A model generated the notes under the pieces. That model was not told the DNA's origin, ran no database searches, and saw only the letters and a list, made by a program, of their open reading frames with translations. A program made the translations under genes and the position numbers. Below are positions 54,443-63,012 of a DNA stretch of 64,000 bases, piece after piece (position 1 is the stretch's first letter; each line of letters starts with the position of its first letter). This DNA is from Aquibium sp. ELW1220 (lineage in GTDB: Bacteria; Pseudomonadota; Alphaproteobacteria; Rhizobiales; Rhizobiaceae): assembly GCF_030398385.1 (NCBI RefSeq), contig NZ_JAOAOQ010000008.1, forward strand, positions 120,559 to 184,558. The letters are read 5' to 3'.

Positions 54443-55006
54443 GTGGCGCAGGCGGGGGATGTCTTGCTGGCCGGAAACCTGCGCGCGCTGCGCAAGTCGC
54501 GCCGCATGACGCTCGCCGATCTCGGCCAGCGGCTCAACCGCTCGGTCGGCTGGCTGAGCCAGGTCGAACGCGGCCTGTCGCGCCCGTCGGTGGAGGATCT
54601 GCGCCGATTCGCCCAGGCGTTCGGCGTGCCGCTCGGCCTGTTCTTCGGCCACGACGCGCCGGCCGAGGCGGAAAAGGGCGTCGTCGTGCGGGCCGGACGA
54701 CGCCGCTCGCTCGGCTACAGCGAGACCGGCCTCGTCGAGGAGCTGCTGTCGCCCGATCTCGGCGGCAGCTTCGAGCTCGTCCGCTCCGAATTCGCGCCCG
54801 GCGCCCGTCTGGAGGCGCCGTCGCTGCGCCCCACCGAGGAGGCCGGCTACGTCGTTACCGGCCGCTTCGACATCGAGATCGACGGCATCTGGCACCGGCT
54901 CGCCGCCGGCGACAGCTTCCGTTTCAAGGAAAAGCCCTTCCGCTGGCGCAACCCGGGCCCGGAGCCGGCGATCGTCGTCTGGGTGATCTCGCCGCCGGTC
55001 TATTGA
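54443..55006 (+). CDS. XRE-family regulator with cupin domain
   Basis: A 187-residue regulator. The helix-turn-helix is LRKSRRMTLADLGQRLNRSVGWLSQVERGLSRPSVEDLRRFAQAFG in form (about 14-60), and the cupin domain runs from about 100 to the end, with ARLEAPSLRPTEEAGYVVTGRFDIEIDG and FRWRNPGPEPAIVVWV. The cupin binds a small ligand, often an amine or polyamine. The 42-base gap to the dehydrogenase gene points to control of that gene, with the ligand likely its substrate (inference). The start is GTG. Confidence 0.9.
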   Translation: MAQAGDVLLAGNLRALRKSRRMTLADLGQRLNRSVGWLSQVERGLSRPSVEDLRRFAQAFGVPLGLFFGHDAPAEAEKGVVVRAGRRRSLGYSETGLVEELLSPDLGGSFELVRSEFAPGARLEAPSLRPTEEAGYVVTGRFDIEIDGIWHRLAAGDSFRFKEKPFRWRNPGPEPAIVVWVISPPVY

Positions 55007-55048
55007 GCGCGACGAGGATGCAACGAGCCCCGTTCGAGGACACACGCC

Positions 55049-57502
55049 ATGCCTGACCTTCCCTCCCACGCCCGCGTGGTCATCATCGGCGGCGGTGCCG
55101 TCGGCGTCTCGTCGCTCTATCACCTGGCGAAGGCCGGCTGGACCGACTGCGTGCTTTTGGAAAAGAACGAGCTTACCTCCGGCTCCACCTGGCATGCCGC
55201 CGGCAACGTGCCGACCTTCTCGTCGTCCTGGTCGGTCATGAACATGCAGCGCTATTCGGCCGGGCTCTATCGCGGCCTGGCGCAGGCGGTCGACTATCCG
55301 ATGAACTACCACGTCACCGGCTCGGTCCGGCTGGCGCACGGGCGCGAGCGCATGCGCGAGTTCCAGCGCGCCAAGGGCATGGGCCGCTACCAGGGCATGG
55401 CGCTCGACGTCATCGGCCCCGACGAGATCCGGCAACATTATCCCTTCATCGAGACGCACGACCTCGAAGGCGCGCTCTACGATCCGGCCGACGGCGACAT
55501 CGACCCGGCGCAGCTCACGCAGGCGCTTGCCAAGGGCGCCCGCGATCTCGGCGCCAGGATCGTCCGTTTCTGCCCGGTCGACGGCTTGCGCCGGGAGAAC
55601 GGCGAATGGGTGATCTCGACCGGCCAGGGCGAGATCCGCTGCGAGATCGTCGTCAACGCCGCCGGCTACCGCGCCGCCGAGGTCGGCCGCATGTTCGGCC
55701 GCGACATCCCCATGATGGTGATGAGCCACCAGTACATCCTCTTCGACGAGATCCCGGAACTCGCCGCCTGGACGAAGGAGGTCGGCCACAAGCTGCCGCT
55801 GCTGCGCGACGTCGACAGCTCCTACTATCTCCGGCAGGAGAAGAGCGGCATGAATCTCGGCCCCTACGAGCGCAACTGCCGCGCCCACTGGGCCACGCCC
55901 GACGACCCGATGCCGGACGATTTCTCCTTCCAGCTCTTCCCCGACGATCTCGACCGGCTGGAATGGTACCTGAACGACGCCGTCGCCCGCGTGCCGATCC
56001 TCGGCACCGCCGGCCTGTCCAAGATCATCAACGGCCCGATCCCCTACGCGCCCGACGGCAACCCGCTGATCGGGCCTATGCCCGGCGTGCCGAACGCATA
56101 CGAAGCCTGCGTCTTCACCTTCGGCATCGCCCAGGCAGGCGGCGCCGGCAAGGTGCTCGCCGAATGGGTGACGGAAGGCGCGACCGAATGGGACATGTGG
56201 TCCTGCGACCCCCGCCGCTTCACCGGGTTCGCCGCCGCGCCGGACTATGCGGTGGCCAAGGGGCTCGAGGTCTACGGCCACGAATATGCCATCCACTTCC
56301 CGCGCCATGCCTGGCCGGCCGCGCGCGACCGCAAGCTCTCGCCGATCCACGACCGCATCGCGGCACTCGGTGCGCAGTTCGGTGCCTACAATGGCTGGGA
56401 GCGCGCCACCTGGTATGCCGAGCCGGGCGACGATACTTCCGAGGAATCGACCCAGACCTTCCGCCGCGACGGGCCCTGGCAGGAGCGCATCCGCCAGGAG
56501 TGCCTGGCCGTCCGCGACGCCGCCGGCATCCTCGACCTGCCCGGCTTCTCGCGCTTCCGCCTGCAGGGACCGGGCGCGGCCGAATGGCTGGCGACGCAGA
56601 TCACCGGCGCTGTCCCGAAGCCCGGTCGCATCGGGCTTGCCTACTTTGCCGACGACAAGGGCCGCATCGTCACCGAAATGTCGGTGATGGCGATCGCCGA
56701 GGACTTCTTCTTTCTCATCACCGCCGCCGTCGCGCAGAGCCACGACTTCGAGTGGCTGGCGAAGAACCTGCCGCAAGGCTCTGATATCGGACTCCAGGAC
56801 GTCACCGAGGCCTTCGTCTGCCAGATCCTCACCGGTCCGAACGCACGCGCCATCCTGGCTGACGTGAGCGACGCCGACCTGATGAAACCCTGGCTCACGC
56901 ACCAATCCTGCCAGATCGCCGGGCGCTGGCTGCAGCTGGTCCGCGTCTCCTTCGCGGGCGAGCTCGGCTGGGAGCTGCACACCAGGGTCGAGGACACCGC
57001 GACAGTCTTCGACGCGGTCTGGGCGGCCGGCCAGCCGCACGGGCTGAAGCCCTTCGGCATGTTCGCACTCGATTCGCTGCGCCTCGAAAAGGGTTACCGC
57101 GCCTGGAAGCAGGAGCTGTCGACCGACTACACGGTGCTCCAGGGCGGGCTCGAGCGTTTCGTCAAATGGGACAAGCCGGCGTTCCGCGGCAAGGCCGCGC
57201 TCTTGTCGGAAAAGCAGCACGGCACGACGAAGCGCTTCGTGATCCTCACCATCGACCAGCCCGGCGACTGCGACGCGCCCTACATGTCCACGCTCTGGCA
57301 CGATGGCGCGATCGTCGGCGAGACCTTGTCGGGAGGATGGGGGCACCGGGTGGACAAGTCGATCGCGCTCGGCATGCTGCGCAAGGATCTAGCCGTGCCG
57401 GGGACGGCGGTCGAGGTGGAGATCTTCGGCGAACGGTTTTCGGCGACGGTGCAGGAGGACCGGCCGTTGTGGGATGCGGGGAACGAGAGGCTGAGGGGGT
57501 GA
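55049..57502 (+). CDS. FAD/GcvT dimethylglycine dehydrogenase-like protein (second copy)
   Basis: An 817-residue protein with N-terminal DAO domain VVIIGGGAVGVSSLYHLAKAGW, the covalent-FAD site SGSTWHAAGNVP (about 49-60), and the GcvT folate domain in the C-terminal 380 residues (SFAGELGWELHTRVE). It should oxidise an N-methyl amine and form methylene-tetrahydrofolate. The segment after the FAD site (GNVPTFSSSWSVMNMQRYSAGLYR) differs from the classic AGL form, so substrate may differ. It follows the XRE-cupin regulator, probably in one unit with it. Confidence 0.9.
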   Translation: MPDLPSHARVVIIGGGAVGVSSLYHLAKAGWTDCVLLEKNELTSGSTWHAAGNVPTFSSSWSVMNMQRYSAGLYRGLAQAVDYPMNYHVTGSVRLAHGRERMREFQRAKGMGRYQGMALDVIGPDEIRQHYPFIETHDLEGALYDPADGDIDPAQLTQALAKGARDLGARIVRFCPVDGLRRENGEWVISTGQGEIRCEIVVNAAGYRAAEVGRMFGRDIPMMVMSHQYILFDEIPELAAWTKEVGHKLPLLRDVDSSYYLRQEKSGMNLGPYERNCRAHWATPDDPMPDDFSFQLFPDDLDRLEWYLNDAVARVPILGTAGLSKIINGPIPYAPDGNPLIGPMPGVPNAYEACVFTFGIAQAGGAGKVLAEWVTEGATEWDMWSCDPRRFTGFAAAPDYAVAKGLEVYGHEYAIHFPRHAWPAARDRKLSPIHDRIAALGAQFGAYNGWERATWYAEPGDDTSEESTQTFRRDGPWQERIRQECLAVRDAAGILDLPGFSRFRLQGPGAAEWLATQITGAVPKPGRIGLAYFADDKGRIVTEMSVMAIAEDFFFLITAAVAQSHDFEWLAKNLPQGSDIGLQDVTEAFVCQILTGPNARAILADVSDADLMKPWLTHQSCQIAGRWLQLVRVSFAGELGWELHTRVEDTATVFDAVWAAGQPHGLKPFGMFALDSLRLEKGYRAWKQELSTDYTVLQGGLERFVKWDKPAFRGKAALLSEKQHGTTKRFVILTIDQPGDCDAPYMSTLWHDGAIVGETLSGGWGHRVDKSIALGMLRKDLAVPGTAVEVEIFGERFSATVQEDRPLWDAGNERLRG

Positions 57503-57537
57503 CATTTTTGGCAACACCTCGGGCGTTCGTGCTCCAC

Positions 57538-57699
57538 GACACCCCCCTCTGTCCTGCCGGACATCTCCCCCTCAAGGGGGGAGATCGGCAGCTTCGATTG
57601 CGGCGCCGGTCTTTCAACGTCGGGAATTGGGTGAGTCGATGGCGACAGCCGATCTCCCCCCTTGAGGGGGAGATGCCCGGCAGGGCAGAGGGGGGTGTC
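57538..57699. repeat. Palindromic intergenic repeat (RIME-like)
   Basis: Left arm CACCCCCCTCTGTCCTGCCGG with CATCTCCCCCTCAAGGGGG; right arm the reverse complement, ending GGGGGGTGTC. About 60 bases lie between. It separates the dehydrogenase from the homocysteine-methyltransferase-like gene, and its arms match the element at 9867-10026. Confidence 0.85.
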
Positions 57700-57758
57700 A
57701 TAGAGCGCTGTCATTCACAGATGCGTTCCAATCCCCTTTTCACAGGAGCAACCACCCC

Positions 57759-58664
57759 ATGACCCCCATCATCCTCACCGACGGCGGCATGGGCCAGGAA
57801 CTCCTGCGCCGCTCCGGCGCCACGCCGACCCCATTGTGGTCGGCCAAGGTGCTGATGGACGAGCCCGATCTCGTGCGCGACCTGCATGCCGACTTCATCC
57901 GCGCCGGCGCCCGCGTCATCACCGTCAACACCTATGCCGCGACACCCGAGCGTCTGGCGCGCGAGGGGGTGGGCGAGATGTTCCGCCCGCTGCAGCAGGC
58001 GGGCCTCGACCTCGCCGTCGAGGCGCGCGACGCGGTCGGCGCCGATTGCGCCATCGCCGGATGCCTGCCGCCGCTGTTCGGCTCCTACGCGCCGAAGCTC
58101 ACCATCTCCTTCGAGGAGACCGTCGAGCTTTATCGCCGCATCGTCGCCGAGGAGGCCGGCCGCGTCGACCTGTTCCTGTGCGAGACCATGGCGTCGGCGC
58201 AGGAAGGCCTCGCCGCCGCCACGGCCGCCGCCGAGAGCGGCAAGCCGGTCTGGATTTCCTGGACGCTTGCCGACGACGGCGGTCCCGGCCTCAGGAGCGG
58301 CGAGACGATCGCTGATGCGGCGGCGGCCGTCGCGCACCTGCCGCTCGCTGCCCGCCTCGTCAACTGTTCGCGTCCGGAGACGGTCGACGCCGCCTTCGGC
58401 GACCTCGCCGCACTTGGCGGCCCGGTCGGCGCCTATGCCAACGGCTTCACCGCCGTCCATGCCCTCAAGCATGGCGGGACTGTCGACGTGCTGGCGGCCC
58501 GCGAGGATCTCGGCCCCGATTCCTACGCCGCCTTCGCCATGGGCTGGGTCGAGCGCGGCGCGTCCATCGTCGGCGGCTGCTGCGAGGTCGGTCCCGAACA
58601 CATTGCGCGGCTGCGCGACCGGCTGGTCGAGGCCGGATACGCGATCGGAGGTTTCCATGCCTAG
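57759..58664 (+). CDS. Homocysteine S-methyltransferase-family protein
   Basis: A 301-residue TIM barrel. The start ILTDGGMGQELLRRSG is the family opening, VITVNTYAATPERL follows, and the zinc site is complete: ARLVNCSRPE gives one cysteine and SIVGGCCEVGPEHI the pair. Family enzymes move a methyl group to homocysteine from betaine, S-methylmethionine or folate. With betaine genes around, a betaine-homocysteine methyltransferase-like role is attractive, but sequence alone does not settle it. The last eight bases overlap the next gene. Confidence 0.87.
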   Translation: MTPIILTDGGMGQELLRRSGATPTPLWSAKVLMDEPDLVRDLHADFIRAGARVITVNTYAATPERLAREGVGEMFRPLQQAGLDLAVEARDAVGADCAIAGCLPPLFGSYAPKLTISFEETVELYRRIVAEEAGRVDLFLCETMASAQEGLAAATAAAESGKPVWISWTLADDGGPGLRSGETIADAAAAVAHLPLAARLVNCSRPETVDAAFGDLAALGGPVGAYANGFTAVHALKHGGTVDVLAAREDLGPDSYAAFAMGWVERGASIVGGCCEVGPEHIARLRDRLVEAGYAIGGFHA

Positions 58665-59847
58665 GCATTCCACCCGCATCGGCGGCATCACCCCGTCCGG
58701 CAAGGACGGCTGGGAGGTCCACTTCGCGGCCATGGCGCGCAAGCAGGCCGGCGAGGACATCATGATGCTGTCGGTCGGCGACCACGATTTCGACACGCCG
58801 AAGGAGACGGTCGAGGCCTGCAAGGCCGCGCTGGACGCCGGCTTCCACCATTACACCCAGCTTCCCGGCCTGCCGGCGCTGCGTGCGGCCATGGCGAAGA
58901 TCTCGACCCGCTGCACCGGCGTCGAGACGACCGCCGCCGAGGTCATCGCCACGCCCGGCGGCCAGCTCGCGCTCTACGCCGCCGTCCAGGGCACGCTCGA
59001 TCCCGGCGACCACGCCATCGTGGTGGCGCCCTACTACGCCACCTATCCCGGCACCTTCCGCGCCGCGGGCGCCGCCTTCACCATCGTCGAGGCCCGAGCC
59101 GAGAACGGCTTCCAGCCGCTCGCCGCCGACATCGAGGCGGCGCTGCGCGACGATACGAAGGCGATCCTGATCAACACGCCCAACAACCCGACCGGCGCCG
59201 TCTATTCGCGCGCCACGCTGGAAGGCATCGCCGACATCTGCCGCCGGCACGATTTGTGGCTCATCTCCGACGAGGTCTACTGGTCGCTGCCGGCCGACGG
59301 CGGCCATCTGTCGCCGCGCTCGCTCCCCGGCATGGCCGAGCGCACGCTGGTGGTGAACTCGATGTCGAAGAGCCATGGCATGACCGGCTGGCGCATCGGC
59401 TGGCTGACGGGGCCCGCCGACATGATCGCGCTGCTGGTCAACCTGAACCTCGTCTCGACCTACGGCCTCAACGACTTCGCCAGCCGCGCCGCCATCGCGG
59501 CGCTGGAGAACGACTGGGGCGTGGCCGAGATCGCCGCGCTCTACCACCGCCGCCGCGAGGCCTTCCTCGACCATGTCCGCGGCCTGAACGGCATCCGCGT
59601 CCGCGGCTCGGAGGGCGGCATGTACGTCATGCTCGACATCTCCGCCATCGAGCCCGACTGCGAGGCCTTCGCCTGGGCCTTCCTCGAAGCCGAGAAGGTC
59701 GCGGTCATGCCGGGCTCCTCGTTCGGCGAGGCGGCCCGCGGCCACATCCGCATCAGCCTGTGCCAGCCCGAGCCCGTGCTCGCCGAAGCGGCGGACCGGC
59801 TGCGCCGCTTCGCGGCCGCGCATGTCGGCAGGCGGCGGCAGGCATGA
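58657..59847 (+). CDS. Class I/II PLP aminotransferase
   Basis: A 396-residue aminotransferase. TPGGQLALYAAVQGTLDPGD binds the cofactor phosphate region, INTPNNPTGAVYSR is the substrate-binding Asn motif, WLISDEVYWSL holds the ring Asp, and VNSMSKSHGMTGWRIGWL the Schiff-base lysine. Substrate is unknown; many members act on aspartate or aromatic amino acids. The ATG overlaps the methyltransferase-like gene by eight bases, so the two are coupled. Upstream frame is open but belongs to that gene in another frame. Confidence 0.9.
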   Translation: MPRHSTRIGGITPSGKDGWEVHFAAMARKQAGEDIMMLSVGDHDFDTPKETVEACKAALDAGFHHYTQLPGLPALRAAMAKISTRCTGVETTAAEVIATPGGQLALYAAVQGTLDPGDHAIVVAPYYATYPGTFRAAGAAFTIVEARAENGFQPLAADIEAALRDDTKAILINTPNNPTGAVYSRATLEGIADICRRHDLWLISDEVYWSLPADGGHLSPRSLPGMAERTLVVNSMSKSHGMTGWRIGWLTGPADMIALLVNLNLVSTYGLNDFASRAAIAALENDWGVAEIAALYHRRREAFLDHVRGLNGIRVRGSEGGMYVMLDISAIEPDCEAFAWAFLEAEKVAVMPGSSFGEAARGHIRISLCQPEPVLAEAADRLRRFAAAHVGRRRQA

Positions 59848-59922
59848 GCGCCGGTGAACGCAGGAGCTGCATGATGACACGGACTCCATCCTCGCCCCTT
59901 CCGCCCTGCCTGCCAGGGCGCT

Positions 59923-60061
59923 CCCCCCTCTCCGTCGCCGCTGCGCGGCGCCACCTCTCCCCCCGTTCCGGGTGGAGAGGACGGGCCTCCAGCCTGGCGT
60001 CCGTCCTCCACCCCACGAAGTGGGGGGGAGGTGGCGCCGCGCAGCGGCGACGGAGGGGGGG
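59923..60061. repeat. Third type of palindromic repeat
   Basis: CCCCCCTCTCCGTCGCCGCTGC is the left arm start, extended by GCGGCGCCACCTCTCCCC, and the right arm is GGGGAGGTGGCGCCGCGCAGCGGCGACGG in reverse. It ends about 34 bases before the 60095 start, so it lies in the leader of that gene. Confidence 0.8.
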
Positions 60062-60094
60062 ACTGCCACCCCACTTCAACCAGGAGCCCTCCGC

Positions 60095-62539
60095 ATGACC
60101 GCCCTTCCGCCCAAGGCCCGCGCCGTGATCATCGGCGGCGGCGTGTCCGGATGCTCCGTCGCCTACCATCTGGCCAAACTCGGCTGGAGCGACATCGTGC
60201 TCTTGGAACGCAAGCAGCTGACCAGCGGCACCACCTGGCACGCCGCCGGCCTCGTCGGCCAGCTGCGCGGCTCGCGCAACATGACGCGGCTCGCCAAGTA
60301 TTCCGCCGACCTCTACGCGAAGCTCGAGGCCGAGACCGGCGTCGCCACCGGCATGCGCCAGGTCGGCTCGATCACGGTGGCGCTCACCGAAGAGCGCAAG
60401 GAGGAGATCTACCGCCAGGCCTCGCTGGCGCGGGCCTTCGACGTCGACGTGCGCGAGATCTCGCCCGCCGAGGTGAAGGCCATGTACCCGCATCTCAACG
60501 TCTCCGACGTCATGGCCGCCGTGCACCTGCCGCTCGACGGCCAGTGCGATCCCGCCAACATCGCCATGGCGCTGGCCAAGGGCGCGCGGATGCGCGGCGC
60601 CACCATCGCCGAGGGCGTCAAGGTCACCGCCGTCCACGAGACCGGCCGCCGCGTCACCGGCGTCTCCTGGGAGAAGGACGGCGAACAGGGCACGATCGAG
60701 GCCGACATCGTGATCAACTGCGCCGGCATGTGGGCCCGCGAACTCGCGGCGCAGAACGGCGTCGCGGTGCCGCTGCATGCCTGCGAGCATTTCTACCTGA
60801 TCACCGAGCCGATCCCCGGCCTGACCCGCCTGCCGGTGCTGCGCGTGCCCGACGAGTGCGCCTACTACAAGGAGGACGCCGGCAAGATGATGCTCGGCGC
60901 CTTCGAGCCGGTGGCAAAACCCTGGGGCATGGACGGCATCCCCGAGAGTTTCTGCTTCGACCAGCTGCCCGAGGACATGGACCATTTCGCGCCCATCCTC
61001 GAACTCGGCGTCAACCGCATGCCGATGCTGGAAACGGCCGGCATCCACACCTTCTTCAACGGCCCCGAGAGCTTCACCCCCGACGACCGCTACTATCTCG
61101 GCGAAACGCCCGAGCTTGCCGGCTACTGGGTCGCGGCCGGCTACAATTCCATCGGCATCGTCTCGTCGGGCGGAGCCGGCATGGCGCTGGCGCAGTGGAT
61201 CCATGACGGCGAGCCGCCCTTCGATCTCTGGGAGGTCGACATCCGCCGGGCGCAGCCCTTCCAGAAGAACCGCCGCTACCTCAAGGAACGCGTCACCGAG
61301 ACGCTCGGCCTGCTCTATGCCGACCATTTCCCCTACCGCCAGATGGCGTCCGCGCGCGGCGTGCGCCGCTCGCCGCTGCACGAGCACCTCAAGGCGCGCG
61401 GCGCCGTCTTCGGCGAAGTGGCCGGCTTCGAGCGCGCCAACTGGTTCGCCAGGCCCGGCCAGGAGCGCGAATACCGCTATTCCTGGAAGCGACAGAACTG
61501 GTTCGACAACCAGCGCGACGAGCACCTCGCGGTCCGCACCGGCGTCGGCCTGTTCGACATGACCTCCTTCGGCAAGATCCGCGTCGAGGGCCGCGACGCC
61601 CTGGCCGTCCTGCAGCGCCTTAGCGCCAACGACATCGACGTGCCCGCCGGCCGCATCGTCTACACCCAGATGCTCAACGCCCGCGGTGGCATCGAGAGCG
61701 ATCTCACCGTCGCGCGCCTCACCGAAACCGCCTTCCTGGCTGTCGTGCCCGGCGCCACGCTGCAGCGCGACCTCGCCTGGATCCGCCGCCATGTCGGCGA
61801 CGCCTTCTGCGTGATCACCGACGTCACCGCCGGCGAGGCCGTGCTCTGCGTCATGGGTCCGAAGGCGCGCGACCTGATGCGCAAAGTCAGCCCGGACGAT
61901 TTCTCCAACGATACGAATCCCTTCGGCACGTTTCGTGAAGTCGAGGTCGGCATGGGTCTCGCCCGCGCCCACCGCGTCACCTATGTCGGCGAACTCGGCT
62001 GGGAGCTCTACGTGCCGACCGACCAGGCCGCCCACGTCTTCGAGGCGCTGGAAGAGGCCGGGCAGGATCTCGGGCTCAGGCTCTGCGGGTTGCACACGCT
62101 CGATTCCTGCCGCATCGAAAAGGCCTTCCGCCATTTCGGCCACGACATCACCGACGAGGACCACGTTCTCGAAGCCGGCCTCGGCTTCGCGGTGAAGACC
62201 GCCAAGGGCGATTTCATCGGCCGCGACGCGGTGCTGCAAAAGCGCGAGGCCGGCCTCGACCGCCGCCTCGTCCAGTTCCGCCTCGCCGACCCCGAGCCGC
62301 TGCTGTTCCACAACGAGGCGATCGTCCGCGACGGCGCCATCGTCGGCACCATCACGTCGGGCAATTACGGCCACTTCCTCGGCGCCGCAATCGGCCTCGG
62401 CTACGTCCCCTGCCCGGGCGAAAGCGAGGCCGACATCTTGTCCTCCACCTACGAGATCGAGATCGCCGGCGTGCGCCACGCGGCCCACGCCTCGCTGAAG
62501 CCGATGTACGACCCGAAGGCCGAGCGGGTCAGGATGTAG
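60095..62539 (+). CDS. FAD/GcvT dimethylglycine dehydrogenase-like protein (third copy)
   Basis: An 814-residue protein closest to classic dimethylglycine or sarcosine dehydrogenase. VIIGGGVSGCSVAYHLAKLGW is the FAD motif, SGTTWHAAGLVGQLRGSRNMTRLAKYS holds the covalent-FAD histidine (about 45-72), and the C-terminal GcvT domain contains MTSFGKIRVEGRDAL, TYVGELGWELYVPTDQAAHV and the terminal barrel VGTITSGNYG. It would convert dimethylglycine to sarcosine (or sarcosine to glycine), giving methylene-tetrahydrofolate. The start has CAGGAGCCCTCCGC; upstream frame is the repeat. Confidence 0.92.
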   Translation: MTALPPKARAVIIGGGVSGCSVAYHLAKLGWSDIVLLERKQLTSGTTWHAAGLVGQLRGSRNMTRLAKYSADLYAKLEAETGVATGMRQVGSITVALTEERKEEIYRQASLARAFDVDVREISPAEVKAMYPHLNVSDVMAAVHLPLDGQCDPANIAMALAKGARMRGATIAEGVKVTAVHETGRRVTGVSWEKDGEQGTIEADIVINCAGMWARELAAQNGVAVPLHACEHFYLITEPIPGLTRLPVLRVPDECAYYKEDAGKMMLGAFEPVAKPWGMDGIPESFCFDQLPEDMDHFAPILELGVNRMPMLETAGIHTFFNGPESFTPDDRYYLGETPELAGYWVAAGYNSIGIVSSGGAGMALAQWIHDGEPPFDLWEVDIRRAQPFQKNRRYLKERVTETLGLLYADHFPYRQMASARGVRRSPLHEHLKARGAVFGEVAGFERANWFARPGQEREYRYSWKRQNWFDNQRDEHLAVRTGVGLFDMTSFGKIRVEGRDALAVLQRLSANDIDVPAGRIVYTQMLNARGGIESDLTVARLTETAFLAVVPGATLQRDLAWIRRHVGDAFCVITDVTAGEAVLCVMGPKARDLMRKVSPDDFSNDTNPFGTFREVEVGMGLARAHRVTYVGELGWELYVPTDQAAHVFEALEEAGQDLGLRLCGLHTLDSCRIEKAFRHFGHDITDEDHVLEAGLGFAVKTAKGDFIGRDAVLQKREAGLDRRLVQFRLADPEPLLFHNEAIVRDGAIVGTITSGNYGHFLGAAIGLGYVPCPGESEADILSSTYEIEIAGVRHAAHASLKPMYDPKAERVRM

Positions 62540-62553
62540 GCGCGGCCGCGCAG

Positions 62554-62644
62554 AAATACGGGGACAGTTTACTTAATTCGGCTCGAAGACTGCTTGCAAC
62601 GCTGGCGGGCTGGCGCCCGAATTAAGTAAACTGTCCCCGTATTT
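62554..62644. repeat. REPIN-like hairpin, copy 1
   Basis: AAATACGGGGACAGTTTACT and its reverse complement AGTAAACTGTCCCCGTATTT face each other around about 40 bases in the middle. The arm resembles the GGGGACAG-type repeat often tied to REP-associated tyrosine transposases. Confidence 0.8.
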
Positions 62645-62766
62645 CCTCGGCATTCCCAAGCATCAGTTCTGCTCCAGAACGCCCGAAAACGCGCCCGGCG
62701 AACATCTGCCATCGAGGCCCACGGGAGGAGGTGCGGCTACGCAGGCGTCGCCGATGGCAGCGCCGG
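62645..62766. other. Spacer between the REPIN-like copies
   Basis: 122 bases, no feature seen. Confidence 0.3.
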
Positions 62767-62857
62767 AAATGCGGGGACAGTTTACTTAATTCGGCTCGAC
62801 AACTGCTTGCCGTGCTGGCGGCTTGCCACCCGAATTCAGTAAACTGTCCCCGTATTT
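62767..62857. repeat. REPIN-like hairpin, copy 2
   Basis: AAATGCGGGGACAGTTTACT on the left, ACTGTCCCCGTATTT on the right, the same 91-base length as copy 1, with a few changes (for example ATTCAGTAAA for ATTAAGTAAA). Same orientation as copy 1, 213 bases apart start to start. Confidence 0.8.
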
Positions 62858-63012
62858 CCCCCGCATCTCCCTCCCGCTCACACCGTTCCCCGGATCGACA
62901 TCCGTCCGCTCCACCTTGAACGATATCAACCGGTTGCACGAATTTCGACCCCGCTCTGTCCACGCCCTGTCCGTCCGGCCCCACACTGTGCGGAGATGAA
63001 AGGAGGGCGTTC

